NCBI RefSeq assembly: GCF_020193655.1
Contig: NZ_JADYVE010000001.1
Span: forward strand, 1,178,001-1,242,000
Direction: 5' to 3'
Length of the DNA stretch: 64,000 nucleotides
From: Ensifer sp. IC3342
Lineage (GTDB): Bacteria > Pseudomonadota > Alphaproteobacteria > Rhizobiales > Rhizobiaceae
The notes below the pieces were generated by a model. That model worked only from the letters and a program-made list of their open reading frames with translations. It was not told where the DNA came from and made no database searches. Each line of letters begins with the position of its first letter. Within the stretch, counting starts at the first letter, position 1. Below, piece by piece: positions 17,685 through 26,763 of the stretch. The position numbers were made by a program, and so were the translations under genes.

Positions 17685-18665
17685 ATGACCTTGTCCAACC
17701 TTCCGCCGCTGGTGACGATTTTCGGCGGGTCCGGATTTGTCGGCCGTCATGTGGTGCGCGCGCTCGCCAAGCGCGGCTATCGCATTCGCGTCGCGGTCCG
17801 TCGGCCCGACCTCGCCGGTCATCTCCAGCCGCTCGGGAATGTTGGCCAGATTTCCTTCGTCCAGGCCAACCTGCGCTATCGCAAATCGGTCGACCGCGCC
17901 GTCGAAGGTGCCGACCATGTGATCAACTGTGTCGGCATCCTGTTCCAGAGCGGCCGCAACACGTTCGACGCAGTTCAGGATTTCGGTGCGCGGGCGGTCG
18001 CCGAAGCGGCACGGGGGGCCGGGGCGACACTGACCCACATCTCGGCGATCGGGGCCGACGCCAAATCCGAGTCGAGCTATGCCCGCACCAAGGGCCGCGC
18101 CGAGGCTGCGATCCTCGAAACGCTTCCCGAAGCGATCATCCTGCGGCCGTCGATCATTTTCGGACCCGAGGACGGCTTCTTCAACAAGTTCGCCGAAATG
18201 GCCCGGTTCTCGCCGTTCCTGCCGCTCATCGGCGGCGGTCGCACGAAGTTTCAGCCGGTCTATGTGACCGACGTCGCCGAAGCGGTCGCCCTCGCCGTCG
18301 ACGGCAAGATCGAGAAAGGCAAGATCTACGAGCTTGGGGGACCGCAGGTCCTGTCGTTCCGCGAATGTCTAGAACTCATGCTGAAGACGATCGACCGCAA
18401 GCGCCGCCTCGTATCGCTGCCCTTCCGCATCGCTTCGTTGATGGGTAGGGTCGCGTCGCTGGTGCCGTTCATCACGCCACCGCTCACGGCGGATCAGGTA
18501 GTGTTGCTCAAATCCGACAATGTCGTTTCCGCACGAGCTGAATCCGAGGGACGCACGCTCGCCGGAATCGGCATCAAACCGACGATGCTCGATTCGATCC
18601 TGCCGAGCTATCTGGTGCGCTATCGCCCGCATGGGCAGTATCAGCGCGGCGGACGGGCGGCCTGA
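17685..18665 (+). CDS. NDUFA9-like NAD(P)-binding protein (complex I accessory family)
   Basis: Encodes 326 residues of atypical short-chain dehydrogenase. The nucleotide-binding loop is VTIFGGSGFVGRHVVRAL near residues 10-27, and HISAIGADAKSESSYARTKGRAE holds the YxxxK region. Close relatives are the NDUFA9-like subunit of alphaproteobacterial NADH dehydrogenase and similar membrane-associated SDRs. A structural role in complex I is known for mitochondrial NDUFA9; for this gene it is inference from family. AGGAG precedes the ATG. A terminator follows 30 bases after the stop. Confidence 0.88.
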   Translation: MTLSNLPPLVTIFGGSGFVGRHVVRALAKRGYRIRVAVRRPDLAGHLQPLGNVGQISFVQANLRYRKSVDRAVEGADHVINCVGILFQSGRNTFDAVQDFGARAVAEAARGAGATLTHISAIGADAKSESSYARTKGRAEAAILETLPEAIILRPSIIFGPEDGFFNKFAEMARFSPFLPLIGGGRTKFQPVYVTDVAEAVALAVDGKIEKGKIYELGGPQVLSFRECLELMLKTIDRKRRLVSLPFRIASLMGRVASLVPFITPPLTADQVVLLKSDNVVSARAESEGRTLAGIGIKPTMLDSILPSYLVRYRPHGQYQRGGRAA

Positions 18666-18695
18666 CATCTCATTCTTGCGGATCTTCGCGCTGTG

Positions 18696-18724
18696 ACCGC
18701 CGGCTTCGCCGGCGGTTTTTGTTT
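18696..18724 (+). terminator. Intrinsic terminator of the NDUFA9-like gene
   Basis: ACCGCCGGC pairs with GCCGGCGGT around a TTC loop, followed by TTTTGTTT. Confidence 0.85.
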
Positions 18725-18904
18725 GTTGCAATGATGCAACAACGTTGCAATTCTGCCGCAGTTACGAACGCGAATAGCGTTTACCGCAGATTCAGCATGT
18801 CCTGATATTGATCATGACATGTCCAGCGAATAAACACCCCTCGCGCCACATCGCTCGGCGAGCGCAGTCGGTGCCAACATCACACTCGAAAGGCATGACG
18901 TCCC

Positions 18905-19066
18905 ATGGGCAAGTCGATCGCAATCTTTTTTGCGTCTGCGGCACTGATCATTCTGGCTGGTTCGATCATGGCTCCGAGCACCGTGGCAAGCAGCAGCAAG
19001 GGATGCGCGCCCGCCTATGGCGTCGACCCCTGCACGACGGCGTCGATCGAATTTTCCGGCAAGTAA
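18905..19066 (+). CDS. Small secreted peptide of 53 residues
   Basis: Encodes 53 residues that I do not recognise. MGKS is followed by a hydrophobic stretch (IAIFFASAALIILAGSIM), then APSTVASSSKG and a short tail with two cysteines spaced nine apart (C34 and C43), ending SIEFSGK. This looks like a Sec signal peptide or single membrane anchor with a tiny periplasmic domain. A weak GAAAGG lies 11 bases upstream. A strong terminator 88 bases after the stop supports a real, separately transcribed small gene. The overlapping longer frame at 18808-19092 has biased composition and no features. Confidence 0.6.
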   Translation: MGKSIAIFFASAALIILAGSIMAPSTVASSSKGCAPAYGVDPCTTASIEFSGK

Positions 19067-19154
19067 GCCGGCACCTGCCGCATAAAGCGTAACTGTCCTC
19101 CGAGAGACGGACGGCACTGCGGCGGTGAGATCTAAGTTTTGGCGGGGGCCAGGG

Positions 19155-19196
19155 AGCCGCATGCGTTTCGAAAGAGCGCATGCGGCTTTATTTTTT
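19155..19196 (+). terminator. Intrinsic terminator after the small secreted peptide
   Basis: AGCCGCATGCG pairs with CGCATGCGGCT around an 11-base loop, followed by TTATTTTTT. It points in the direction of the 53-residue gene and sits just before the 3' end of convergent uppP. Confidence 0.85.
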
Positions 19197-19199
19197 GGC

Positions 19200-20006
19200 C
19201 TATCCAAAAAGCCAAAGGCCGACCAGACCGGCGACGCCGATGATGATCCGCCAGATCGCGAAGGGCGTGAAGCCGCGGTGTGAGACGAAATCGAGCAGCG
19301 AACGCACCACAAACACCCCGGCCACGAAGGCAGAGATGAATCCGACCGCAATCAGCGTTATATCGTCGAAGGAGAGCGCATCGCGGTTCTTGTAGAGGTC
19401 GATGGTGAAGGCACCGACCATCGTCGGCATGGCGAGAAAGAAGGAAAACTCCGCCGCAGAACGCTTGTCGGTTCCCATCAGCAAAGCACCGGCAATCGTG
19501 GCGCCGGAACGCGACGTGCCCGGAATCATCGCGAGGCACTGGAAGAGGCCGATCTTGAAGGCGAGCGACGGCGGATAGTCCATCACGTCGGTGTAGCGCG
19601 GCTTCAGCGGCAGACGATCGATCGCGTAAAGGATGAGACCGCCGACGATCAGCACAATGCAGATCAGCATCGGCGTTTCAAAAAGCACCGACTTGATGAA
19701 GCCATGGGCTGCGGCGCCGATGACGGCTGCCGGAAGAAAGGCGATGAGCACAGAGAGCACGAAGCGACGTGCGATGGCGCTCGACGGCAAGGCCAGCGCG
19801 ATCTTGAGCAGCCGGTGGAAGTAGACCAGCAGGATCGCAAGGATCGCGCCAAGCTGTATGAGGACAGCGAAGGTATTTCCGGGTGACCTGAAGCCAAGGA
19901 AGTGACCGGCAAGAAGGACATGCGCCGTCGACGACACGGGGATGAACTCGGTCAGTCCCTCGACGAGCCCGAGGACGAGCGCGCTGATGATCGATTGATC
20001 CGCCAT
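19200..20006 (-). CDS. uppP: Undecaprenyl-diphosphatase (BacA family)
   Basis: Encodes 268 residues with about eight membrane segments. [20 protein letters not shown] (residues 13-32) carries the catalytic Glu-rich motif and [14 protein letters not shown] near residue 164 the second conserved motif of UppP. It recycles the lipid carrier undecaprenyl diphosphate for peptidoglycan and polysaccharide synthesis, and overexpression is known to give bacitracin resistance in other bacteria. It is unrelated to the symbiotic BacA peptide importer of rhizobia. It stands alone, convergent to the small peptide gene. Confidence 0.95.
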   Translation of the reverse strand: MADQSIISALVLGLVEGLTEFIPVSSTAHVLLAGHFLGFRSPGNTFAVLIQLGAILAILLVYFHRLLKIALALPSSAIARRFVLSVLIAFLPAAVIGAAAHGFIKSVLFETPMLICIVLIVGGLILYAIDRLPLKPRYTDVMDYPPSLAFKIGLFQCLAMIPGTSRSGATIAGALLMGTDKRSAAEFSFFLAMPTMVGAFTIDLYKNRDALSFDDITLIAVGFISAFVAGVFVVRSLLDFVSHRGFTPFAIWRIIIGVAGLVGLWLFG

Positions 20007-20169
20007 AAATAAGATGTTCCTGACATGTTGGGGTGTGGGAGGAGAAGGTCGATTTGCTTGTGTTTGCCACCTGAACTACCTATAGCTCGTTTTTATGACA
20101 AGCCGTGGCCAGACACATGTGCCACGATGTTGACGCTCCCTGAAAAAGATCTACGAAGCGCGACCCTCG

Positions 20170-20862
20170 ATGCCGACACTGTATCACCACCCCATGTCCT
20201 CCGCCTCCCGGTTCGTACGCCTGATTCTATCGGAATACGGCTACCAGACCGAGCTGAGCGAGGAGCAGCCTTGGGAAAACCGGCGGGACTTTCTGGCCCT
20301 CAATCCGGCGGGCACGCTGCCGGTCTATGTCGACGACAGCATGCGCGCGCTCTGCGGTGCGACGATCATTTCGGAATATCTGGACGAAACGAACGGCATT
20401 CTGAAGCGCGATCGCCGGCTGCTCGCCGAGGATCCGTTCCAGCGAGCGGAGATTCGCCGCCTCACCGAATGGTTCCTGCAGAAAATGGAAGCCGATGTGA
20501 CGCGCCCGCTGGTGCGCGAACGCATCTTCAAGCTGCAGATGACGCCGGATCAGGGCGGCGGCGCACCGGATTCCAAAATCCTGCGCACGTCGCGCGCCAA
20601 TATCCGCCAGCACATGAAGTATCTCTCCTGGCTCGCCGGCTCACGCCCGTGGCTCGCGGGCGACCGCATCTCCTATGCCGACCTTGCCGCGGCGGCCGCG
20701 ATCTCCGTGCTCGATTACCTCGGCGAAATCGACTGGTCCGAGGCGCCGACGGCCAAGGAGTGGTACCAGCGATTGAAATCCCGCCCGTCTTTTCGACCGC
20801 TGCTCGGCGAGCGGGTGCGCGGGGTCACGCCGGTTTCGCACTATGCGGACCTCGATTTCTGA
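20170..20862 (+). CDS. Glutathione S-transferase family protein
   Basis: Encodes 230 residues. The N-terminal thioredoxin-like half begins [24 protein letters not shown], with [26 protein letters not shown] as the cis-Pro and glutathione-binding Ser-containing segment. The C-terminal half is helical. Substrates are unknown. queG follows with a ten-base gap, so the two are probably co-transcribed. No strong ribosome-binding site is visible upstream of the ATG. Confidence 0.85.
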   Translation: MPTLYHHPMSSASRFVRLILSEYGYQTELSEEQPWENRRDFLALNPAGTLPVYVDDSMRALCGATIISEYLDETNGILKRDRRLLAEDPFQRAEIRRLTEWFLQKMEADVTRPLVRERIFKLQMTPDQGGGAPDSKILRTSRANIRQHMKYLSWLAGSRPWLAGDRISYADLAAAAAISVLDYLGEIDWSEAPTAKEWYQRLKSRPSFRPLLGERVRGVTPVSHYADLDF

Positions 20863-20872
20863 GGACAAGGCA

Positions 20873-22045
20873 ATGCCTGGAGATGCCGTAAGAGCGGAAA
20901 ACCAGGGCAGGAAGCGCAGCACACTGACCGCGTTTCTGAAGAGCGAGGCGGCGGACAAGGGCTTCGATATCTGTCGCATCACGCGACCGGACGCCATTCC
21001 GGAGGCGCCCGCGCGGCTGAAACAGTTTCTGGCCGAAGGCGCTCACGGCACGATGGAATGGCTTGCCGAAACGGCAGAACGCCGGTCCGATCCGCGTGTG
21101 CTGTGGAGCGACGTCCGCTCGCTCGTCATGTTCGGCATGAACTACGGCCCCGAGGACGATCCGCGCGCAATCCTTGACAGGCCGGACCGCGCGGCGATTT
21201 CCGTCTACGCGCAGAACCGCGATTATCATGATGTCGTAAAGGGGCGGCTCAAGGAGGTCGCGACGCGCTTTGCCGCCCGTGCCGGCGAGGACGTGAAAGT
21301 CTTCGTGGACACGGCACCGGTCATGGAAAAGCCGCTCGCCGAAAAGGCCGGCATCGGCTGGCAGGGCAAGCACACCAATCTCGTCAGCCGCGAATACGGT
21401 TCGTGGCTGTTTCTCGGTAGTCTTTTCACGACTGCCGATCTCGACGTCGACGAGCCCGAGCGCGACCACTGCGGCTCCTGCCGCGCCTGTCTCGACGCTT
21501 GCCCGACCGGCGCCTTTCCGGCGCCCTACCAGATCGACGCCCGGCGCTGCATTTCTTATCTGACGATCGAGCACAAAGGTCCGATCGAGCCCGAGCTCCG
21601 CCCTCTGATCGGCAACCGGATCTATGGCTGCGACGACTGTCTTGCGGCCTGTCCGTGGAACAAGTTCGCGCGCTCGGCTTCTGAAATGAAGCTCAAGCCG
21701 CGCGATGACCTGAAGGAGCCGGAGTTGAGCTTCCTCCTGACCTTGGACGATGCGGCATTTCGCGCCTTCTTCTCCGGTTCTCCGGTCAAACGCGTCGGCC
21801 GCGACCGTTTCGTCAGAAACGCCTTGATCGCGGCCGGCAATTCCGGCGAAAAGGGCCTGATAACGCATTGCAAGACACTGGCGTGCGACACTTCCCCGAC
21901 AGTAAGGGGCATGGCCATCTGGGCGCTCTCGCGGCTATTGCCGCGAGACGAACTTGTCGCCTTCGCCGGGCAGTGCGGGCCGGAAACCGACAACGACGTT
22001 CTTTTGGAATGGGAAATGGCAGGAGTAAGCCGATGCATGTCCTGA
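20873..22045 (+). CDS. queG: Epoxyqueuosine reductase
   Basis: Encodes 390 residues. The N-terminal cobalamin-binding domain is followed by two 4Fe-4S cluster motifs: [16 protein letters not shown] near residue 200 and [14 protein letters not shown] near residue 251, the QueG pattern. A C-terminal HEAT-like segment follows. It performs the last step of queuosine synthesis in tRNA, reducing epoxyqueuosine to queuosine. GAGGACAAGG lies before the ATG at 20873; the ATG at 20843 lies inside the upstream GST gene. It overlaps the epimerase gene by 13 bases. Confidence 0.94.
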   Translation: MPGDAVRAENQGRKRSTLTAFLKSEAADKGFDICRITRPDAIPEAPARLKQFLAEGAHGTMEWLAETAERRSDPRVLWSDVRSLVMFGMNYGPEDDPRAILDRPDRAAISVYAQNRDYHDVVKGRLKEVATRFAARAGEDVKVFVDTAPVMEKPLAEKAGIGWQGKHTNLVSREYGSWLFLGSLFTTADLDVDEPERDHCGSCRACLDACPTGAFPAPYQIDARRCISYLTIEHKGPIEPELRPLIGNRIYGCDDCLAACPWNKFARSASEMKLKPRDDLKEPELSFLLTLDDAAFRAFFSGSPVKRVGRDRFVRNALIAAGNSGEKGLITHCKTLACDTSPTVRGMAIWALSRLLPRDELVAFAGQCGPETDNDVLLEWEMAGVSRCMS

Positions 22046-22908
22046 TTCTTGGCGCCGGCTATTCCGGCACGGCGATCGCAAAAGCGCTGGCGCCTGCTGC
22101 CCAGTCCGTGACCGGCACCACCCGTGCGCCCGAAAGGCTCGCCGAGCTTGCGCAAGCCGGGATTCGCCCCCTCCTCTATGAGGGAGTGGCGATATCCGCC
22201 GAACTCGCGGAGGCAATGCGCCGGGCAACCCATGTCGTGCAGTCGATTGCCCCGGGACGGGACGGCGACCCGATGTTTCGCGCCGGCGTGGCGCCGTTGC
22301 CCGAGCTTTTGCCGAATCTTCGTTGGATCGGCTATCTTTCCACCGTCGGCGTCTATGGCGACCACAAAGGTGCCTGGGTGACGGAAGAAACGGCCTGCCA
22401 GCCCGTTTCCCAGCGTTCGGTCGAACGGGTCGAGGCCGAGAATGCCTGGCTTCGCTACGGCACCCAGCGCGGCATTCCCGTCGCGATCCTGCGCCTTGCC
22501 GGCATTTACGGCCCTGGCCGCAATGCCTTTCGCAACCTCGCCGACGGCACGGCACGCCGACTGGTAAAACCCAACCAGGTCTTCAACCGCATTCGCGTCG
22601 AAGACATTGGATCGGCTACCGCTTTCCTCGCCAACCGTGGCATGGGTGGGATCTTCAACATCACCGACGATGAACCGGCCGCGCCGCAGGATGTGGTCGC
22701 GGAAGCCGCCCGGCTGATGGGCGTCGAGCCGCCACCGGAAGTTCCTTTCGAGACCGCCGAACTGTCGCCGATGGCGCGCTCCTTCTACGGTGAGAACAAG
22801 CGCGTCTCGAATGCCCGCCTTCGCGAGGCCGGCTTCCAATTCGCCTTCCCGAATTATCGCGTGTCGCTTGCACAGTTGTGGGAAACAGGCGCCTGGCGTG
22901 GGAAGTAG
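22033..22908 (+). CDS. NAD-dependent epimerase/dehydratase family protein (YeeZ-like)
   Basis: Encodes 291 residues. [20 protein letters not shown] starts with the Rossmann GxGxxG loop. [22 protein letters not shown] contains the catalytic Ser-Tyr region, although the usual YxxxK is not obvious, as in YeeZ-like extended SDRs. The substrate is unknown. AGGAGTAAGCC precedes the ATG, which lies inside the 3' end of queG, so the genes are translationally coupled. Confidence 0.85.
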   Translation: MHVLILGAGYSGTAIAKALAPAAQSVTGTTRAPERLAELAQAGIRPLLYEGVAISAELAEAMRRATHVVQSIAPGRDGDPMFRAGVAPLPELLPNLRWIGYLSTVGVYGDHKGAWVTEETACQPVSQRSVERVEAENAWLRYGTQRGIPVAILRLAGIYGPGRNAFRNLADGTARRLVKPNQVFNRIRVEDIGSATAFLANRGMGGIFNITDDEPAAPQDVVAEAARLMGVEPPPEVPFETAELSPMARSFYGENKRVSNARLREAGFQFAFPNYRVSLAQLWETGAWRGK

Positions 22909-23370
22909 ACACCACCACAATTCGTGTATCCAGAATACCTCCGTTCGGATGAAAGCATGTCTTCAGATCATCCGATAGTAACGGTGAGGACGACTTTCGT
23001 TTGACTGCCTAACGCTTGCCCCTATTTGGCCTATACTTCGCCCGCCTCTACAACTTTAGCGATAGTTAACGGATTTCGACGAACGAGAATCCTGGAAAAT
23101 CATACAAATCGAAATTTTTAAATGATTTTTTTCCACCACAGGGAGTCTGCACCGGGCGGGGAGCTCCGTTCGACATTGAATCCCTGATTCCAAAGAACTT
23201 CGCACGAAGCTTTAAAATAATTCAAACAATCTTCCGTTTTAAATTTTCACTACTTTTCAACAATTCCTAATGAATGGTTAACGGTTGAAGCACGGTTTTG
23301 CCATCTTTCGCCTCAATTAGCTCGATCAGCAGGGAAATTAACTAAACTTTCAAACCGTGGGGGTCGTCGC
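22909..23370. other. 462-bp AT-rich intergenic region upstream of the RlpA-like gene
   Basis: No gene of normal composition is visible here. The stretch from about 22980 to 23345 is much richer in A and T than the rest of the window, with runs such as TTTAAAATAATTCAAAC. It contains three GANTC sites (23087-23091, 23178-23182, 23186-23190) that would be substrates for the alphaproteobacterial CcrM methylase. It probably holds the promoter and a long 5' leader of the RlpA-like gene. Confidence 0.5.
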
Positions 23371-23745
23371 TTGAAACCAGCGAACATTAAGACTGCTGCC
23401 GCAGCAGTGCTATTCACCGTCGGGATGGGGTTGGTCTCGGCATCCGATAGTCAGGCAGCAGGGTCGGCTTGCGGCGGTGCATCCTGGTACGCACTGACCT
23501 CCAAGACCGCGTCCGGCGAAAGAATGAACGCCGCACGCCTCACCGCTGCCCACCGCAGCCTCAAATTCGGCACCAAGGTCCAGGTTACCAACAAGCGCAA
23601 CGGCAAGTCGGTCGTCGTCCGCATCAACGATCGCGGTCCGTTCATTCGCGGCCGCGTGCTCGATCTGTCGAAGGCGGCCGCCTCGCAAATCGGCATGATC
23701 CGCTCGGGAACCGCCAGCATCTGTTACCGCGTCATTAATTCCTGA
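23371..23745 (+). CDS. RlpA-like double-psi beta-barrel protein
   Basis: Encodes 124 residues with a TTG start preceded by GTGGGGG. A signal peptide (about residues 1-29, ending SQAA) is followed by a compact double-psi beta-barrel: [21 protein letters not shown] holds the substrate groove and [19 protein letters not shown] the catalytic Asp region, as in the septal lytic transglycosylase RlpA. There is no SPOR domain, so septal localisation by that route is not expected. It is probably periplasmic, with no lipobox Cys at the cleavage site. It has its own AT-rich leader and a terminator. Confidence 0.87.
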   Translation: MKPANIKTAAAAVLFTVGMGLVSASDSQAAGSACGGASWYALTSKTASGERMNAARLTAAHRSLKFGTKVQVTNKRNGKSVVVRINDRGPFIRGRVLDLSKAAASQIGMIRSGTASICYRVINS

Positions 23746-23757
23746 TCCGCCAATACG

Positions 23758-23790
23758 TCCGCCCGATTTTCGCACCGGGCGGATTTGTTT
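23758..23790 (+). terminator. Intrinsic terminator of the RlpA-like gene
   Basis: TCCGCCCG pairs with CGGGCGGA around a ten-base loop, followed by TTTGTTT. Confidence 0.8.
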
Positions 23791-23882
23791 ACGGAGACTG
23801 GCGGTCTCTGCCATTTATGCCGCTTCCGGCTTGCTCTTCGGTGTCATCGCCGCTACCACGGCGAAAAAGGAGTTCATGGAAG

Positions 23883-25172
23883 ATGCGATTGGGCGGAAGG
23901 CTCGCGGGAGCCATTGAGGTTCTTGATAACATAGAAAAACGGAAGCGTCCCGTCGCCGACGCGCTCAAGGACTGGGGCCTTTCGCACCGCTTCGCCGGAT
24001 CGGGCGACCGTGCCGCGATCGGTAATATCGTCTACGACGCGCTGCGGATGAAACTCTCCCACGCCTACCTGATGGACAGCGACAGTGCGGCCGCGCTTGG
24101 CCACGCGGTCATGTATCGGCAATGGGGCTTCACCCCCGACACGCTTGCGGCGGAGCTCGCCGACGACAAGTTCGCGCCCGAGGCGCCGTCGGCGGAAATG
24201 ATGAAGGCCTTTGCCAAGCGTCGGCTCGGAGACGCCCCCAAGCATGTGCAGGCGGATATTCCGGAATGGACGCAGGCCTCTTTCGAGGAGAACTTCTCCG
24301 ACCACTGGCTCGAAGAGGCTCAGGCGCTTGCCGGGCGGCCGACGCTGGACCTGCGCGTCAACACGCTGAAGGCCAGCCGTGAGAAGGTCTTGAAGGCGCT
24401 CGAACGAAGCGGTGCCGAACCGGCAACGATTGCCCGCCACGGCGTGCGCATCCCGGCCGGCGAAGGTGCTTCGCGCCTTCCGAACGTCACAGCGGAGATC
24501 TCGTTCCAGAAGGGCTGGTTCGAAGTTCAGGACGAAGGCTCGCAGATCGTCGCCGATCTCGTCTTCCCGCAGGAGGGCGAGCAGGTGCTCGACTACTGCG
24601 CCGGCGGCGGCGGCAAGACGCTCGCCATGTCGGCCGCTATGAACAACAAGGGCCAAGTGCACGCCTACGATACCGATCGCAAGCGACTGGCGCCGATCAT
24701 CGAGCGGCTGAAGCGGGCCGGCACCCGCAATGTGCAGGTACATGAATCGGCGGAATCCCTAGCGCCGCTTGCCGGGCGCTTCGATCGCGTGCTTGTTGAT
24801 GCGCCCTGCACCGGCACCGGCACGTGGCGACGCCGCCCGGACACGAAATGGCGGCTTACGCAGAAGAACCTGGAGGAGAGGCTGGCACAGCAGGAGGAAG
24901 CTCTTGCAAGCGCCGCCCACTTCGTTCGGCCGGGCGGACATCTGATCTACGTGACCTGTTCGGTGCTTCACGAGGAGAACGAATCGCAGGTCTACGGTTT
25001 CTGCGAGGACAACCCGGAATTCGAAATCCTCTCGGCCGCCGACACGTGGGCGACGCTCTTCGGTACCGACAAGCCACAGCCGTGGTCCGCCGACATGAAG
25101 ACGGTCACGCTGACGCCCGCTTCGACAGGAACCGACGGCTTCTTTTTCTGCCTCATGGGCCGAAGGAGCTAG
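23883..25172 (+). CDS. RsmB-family RNA (cytosine-5) methyltransferase
   Basis: Encodes 429 residues. The SAM-binding motif VLDYCAGGGGKTLAM lies near residue 235, DAPCTGTGTWRRRPD with the catalytic region Cys near 306, and YVTCSVLHEEN with the second catalytic Cys near 358, as in NOL1/NOP2/Sun enzymes. The N-terminal part is helical and NusB-like only in part. It methylates cytosine-5 in RNA, probably 16S rRNA by analogy with RsmB, but another rRNA or tRNA target is possible. AAGGAG is ten bases before the chosen ATG. Confidence 0.9.
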   Translation: MRLGGRLAGAIEVLDNIEKRKRPVADALKDWGLSHRFAGSGDRAAIGNIVYDALRMKLSHAYLMDSDSAAALGHAVMYRQWGFTPDTLAAELADDKFAPEAPSAEMMKAFAKRRLGDAPKHVQADIPEWTQASFEENFSDHWLEEAQALAGRPTLDLRVNTLKASREKVLKALERSGAEPATIARHGVRIPAGEGASRLPNVTAEISFQKGWFEVQDEGSQIVADLVFPQEGEQVLDYCAGGGGKTLAMSAAMNNKGQVHAYDTDRKRLAPIIERLKRAGTRNVQVHESAESLAPLAGRFDRVLVDAPCTGTGTWRRRPDTKWRLTQKNLEERLAQQEEALASAAHFVRPGGHLIYVTCSVLHEENESQVYGFCEDNPEFEILSAADTWATLFGTDKPQPWSADMKTVTLTPASTGTDGFFFCLMGRRS

Positions 25173-25216
25173 CGCCAGATCGCTGGCCGGTGTTTCCGCG
25201 CGCCGCCCAGGAAAAG

Positions 25217-25233
25217 ATTGAAAACATTCTAAA
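25217..25233. promoter_or_regulatory. Irr-box (ICE)-like inverted repeat upstream of the imelysin cluster
   Basis: On the reverse strand it reads TTTAGAATGTTTTCAAT, matching the rhizobial iron control element TTTRGAA-N3-TTCYAAA at about 12 of 14 positions. It lies 203 bases before the imelysin start. Irr acts under iron limitation in Rhizobiales; the site is predicted only from sequence. Confidence 0.45.
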
Positions 25234-25435
25234 CTATACACTTTGACACAAGTTTACTTTTGGTCCATGACATGTGGGCTTTAGCGGGCTCCGACGTTTG
25301 CTCGCCGCCCACTGCATGTTTCCTAACCGGACCCGTTTCAGGGGTAGAACCGTGCAGCAATGCAAAGTGCTACAGCGATCTTTATGCGCCTCATAGGGGC
25401 GCCCGGGCGCTGCAGGAGAAGCGAAGGAGAGGGTC

Positions 25436-26716
25436 ATGACCAAGAATTTCATCCGCGCCGCCGCGCTGGCGCTCATGACGGCAACGTCCGCACTGGCCTT
25501 GCAACCGGCGAATGCCGCCACCGATGCCGCTGCGGTCGTCAAGCACTACGCTGCCGTTGCCCACGCCAAATACGAAGACGCCCTGATGACGGCCGAAGCA
25601 CTCGACAAGGCCGTCGACGCGCTGATCGCAAGCCCGAGCGAAGAGACCTTGAAGGCCGCCCGTGAGGCCTGGCTCAAGGCGCGCAACCCCTATCAGGAAA
25701 CCGAGGTCTATCGTTTCGGCAACACGATCGTCGATGAGTGGGAAGGCAAGGTGAACGCCTGGCCACTCGACGAGGGCCTGATCGACTATGTGGATCAGAG
25801 CTACGGCACCGAAAGCGACGAGAACGCACTTTTCGTCGCAAACGTGATCGCCAACAAAACAATCAAGATCGACGGCAACGATGTCGACGCGACGAACATC
25901 ACGCCGGAATTCCTGTCCGGGACGCTGCAGGAAGCAGGTGGCATCGAGGCGAACGTCGCGACCGGCTACCACGCGATCGAATTCCTGCTCTGGGGACAGG
26001 ACCTGAACGGCACCGGGGCGGGCGCCGGCAACCGCTCCTATACCGACTTCGATACCAAGGCCTGCACGAACGGCAACTGCGATCGCCGCGCCGCCTATCT
26101 GAAGGCAGCCTCCAGCCTGCTCGTTTCCGATCTGAAGGAAATTGTCGCCAACTGGACGCCGGATGGCGCCGCCACCAAGGCGGTCGAAGCCGATCCAAAG
26201 GCCGGCCTCGCCGCCATCCTCACCGGCATGGGCTCGCTCTCCTACGGGGAACTCGCCGGCGAGCGCATGAAGCTCGGCCTGCTGCTTCATGATCCGGAGG
26301 AAGAGCACGATTGCTTCTCGGACAACACGCACAACTCGCATCTCCATGACGCAATCGGCATCCAGTCTGCCTATATCGGCGAATATACCCGGGTCGACGG
26401 TACGAAGCTCACCGGTCCGTCTCTCTCCGAACTCGTTGCCGCAAAGGACGCGGCGCTGGACAAGGAACTGAAGGACAACCTCGCCGCCACGGTCGAAAAG
26501 ATGCAGGCGATGGCGAAGCGCGCCGAAACGGTCGAGGCCTATGACCAGATGATCGGCGAAGGCAATGCCGAGGGTAACGCCACCGTCCAGGCCGCGATCG
26601 ACGGGCTGATCGCGCAGGCGAAGACCGTCGAACGCGTCATCGCGTCGCTCGATCTCGGCACGATCGAGCTTGAAGGTTCCGACAGCCTGGATAATCCTAG
26701 CGCCGTCTTCCAATAA
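25436..26716 (+). CDS. Imelysin-family iron-regulated protein (IrpA type)
   Basis: Encodes 426 residues. A signal peptide (about 1-27, ending ANA) is followed by the imelysin helical repeats; GYHAIEFLLWGQD near residue 177 carries the GxHxxE motif. Imelysin proteins sit in the periplasm or outer membrane and are linked to iron uptake, though no peptidase activity is firmly shown. AAGGAGAGGG precedes the ATG. It heads a run with a di-haem protein and a second imelysin, and an Irr-box-like sequence lies upstream. Confidence 0.92.
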   Translation: MTKNFIRAAALALMTATSALALQPANAATDAAAVVKHYAAVAHAKYEDALMTAEALDKAVDALIASPSEETLKAAREAWLKARNPYQETEVYRFGNTIVDEWEGKVNAWPLDEGLIDYVDQSYGTESDENALFVANVIANKTIKIDGNDVDATNITPEFLSGTLQEAGGIEANVATGYHAIEFLLWGQDLNGTGAGAGNRSYTDFDTKACTNGNCDRRAAYLKAASSLLVSDLKEIVANWTPDGAATKAVEADPKAGLAAILTGMGSLSYGELAGERMKLGLLLHDPEEEHDCFSDNTHNSHLHDAIGIQSAYIGEYTRVDGTKLTGPSLSELVAAKDAALDKELKDNLAATVEKMQAMAKRAETVEAYDQMIGEGNAEGNATVQAAIDGLIAQAKTVERVIASLDLGTIELEGSDSLDNPSAVFQ

Positions 26717-26763
26717 GCCGAAAGGCGGGCCGCTCCGAAAGGCTGCGGCCCGGCCCACGTCCA

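Noticed and set aside
18808-19092. A 94-residue frame overlapping the small secreted peptide
   Set aside because: Composition is His/Arg-rich with no hydrophobic segment; the 53-residue frame in another register has export features and fits the terminator.
25243-25275. TTGACA at 25243 as the -35 of the imelysin promoter
   Set aside because: No acceptable -10 element lies 16-18 bases downstream (CATGAC).
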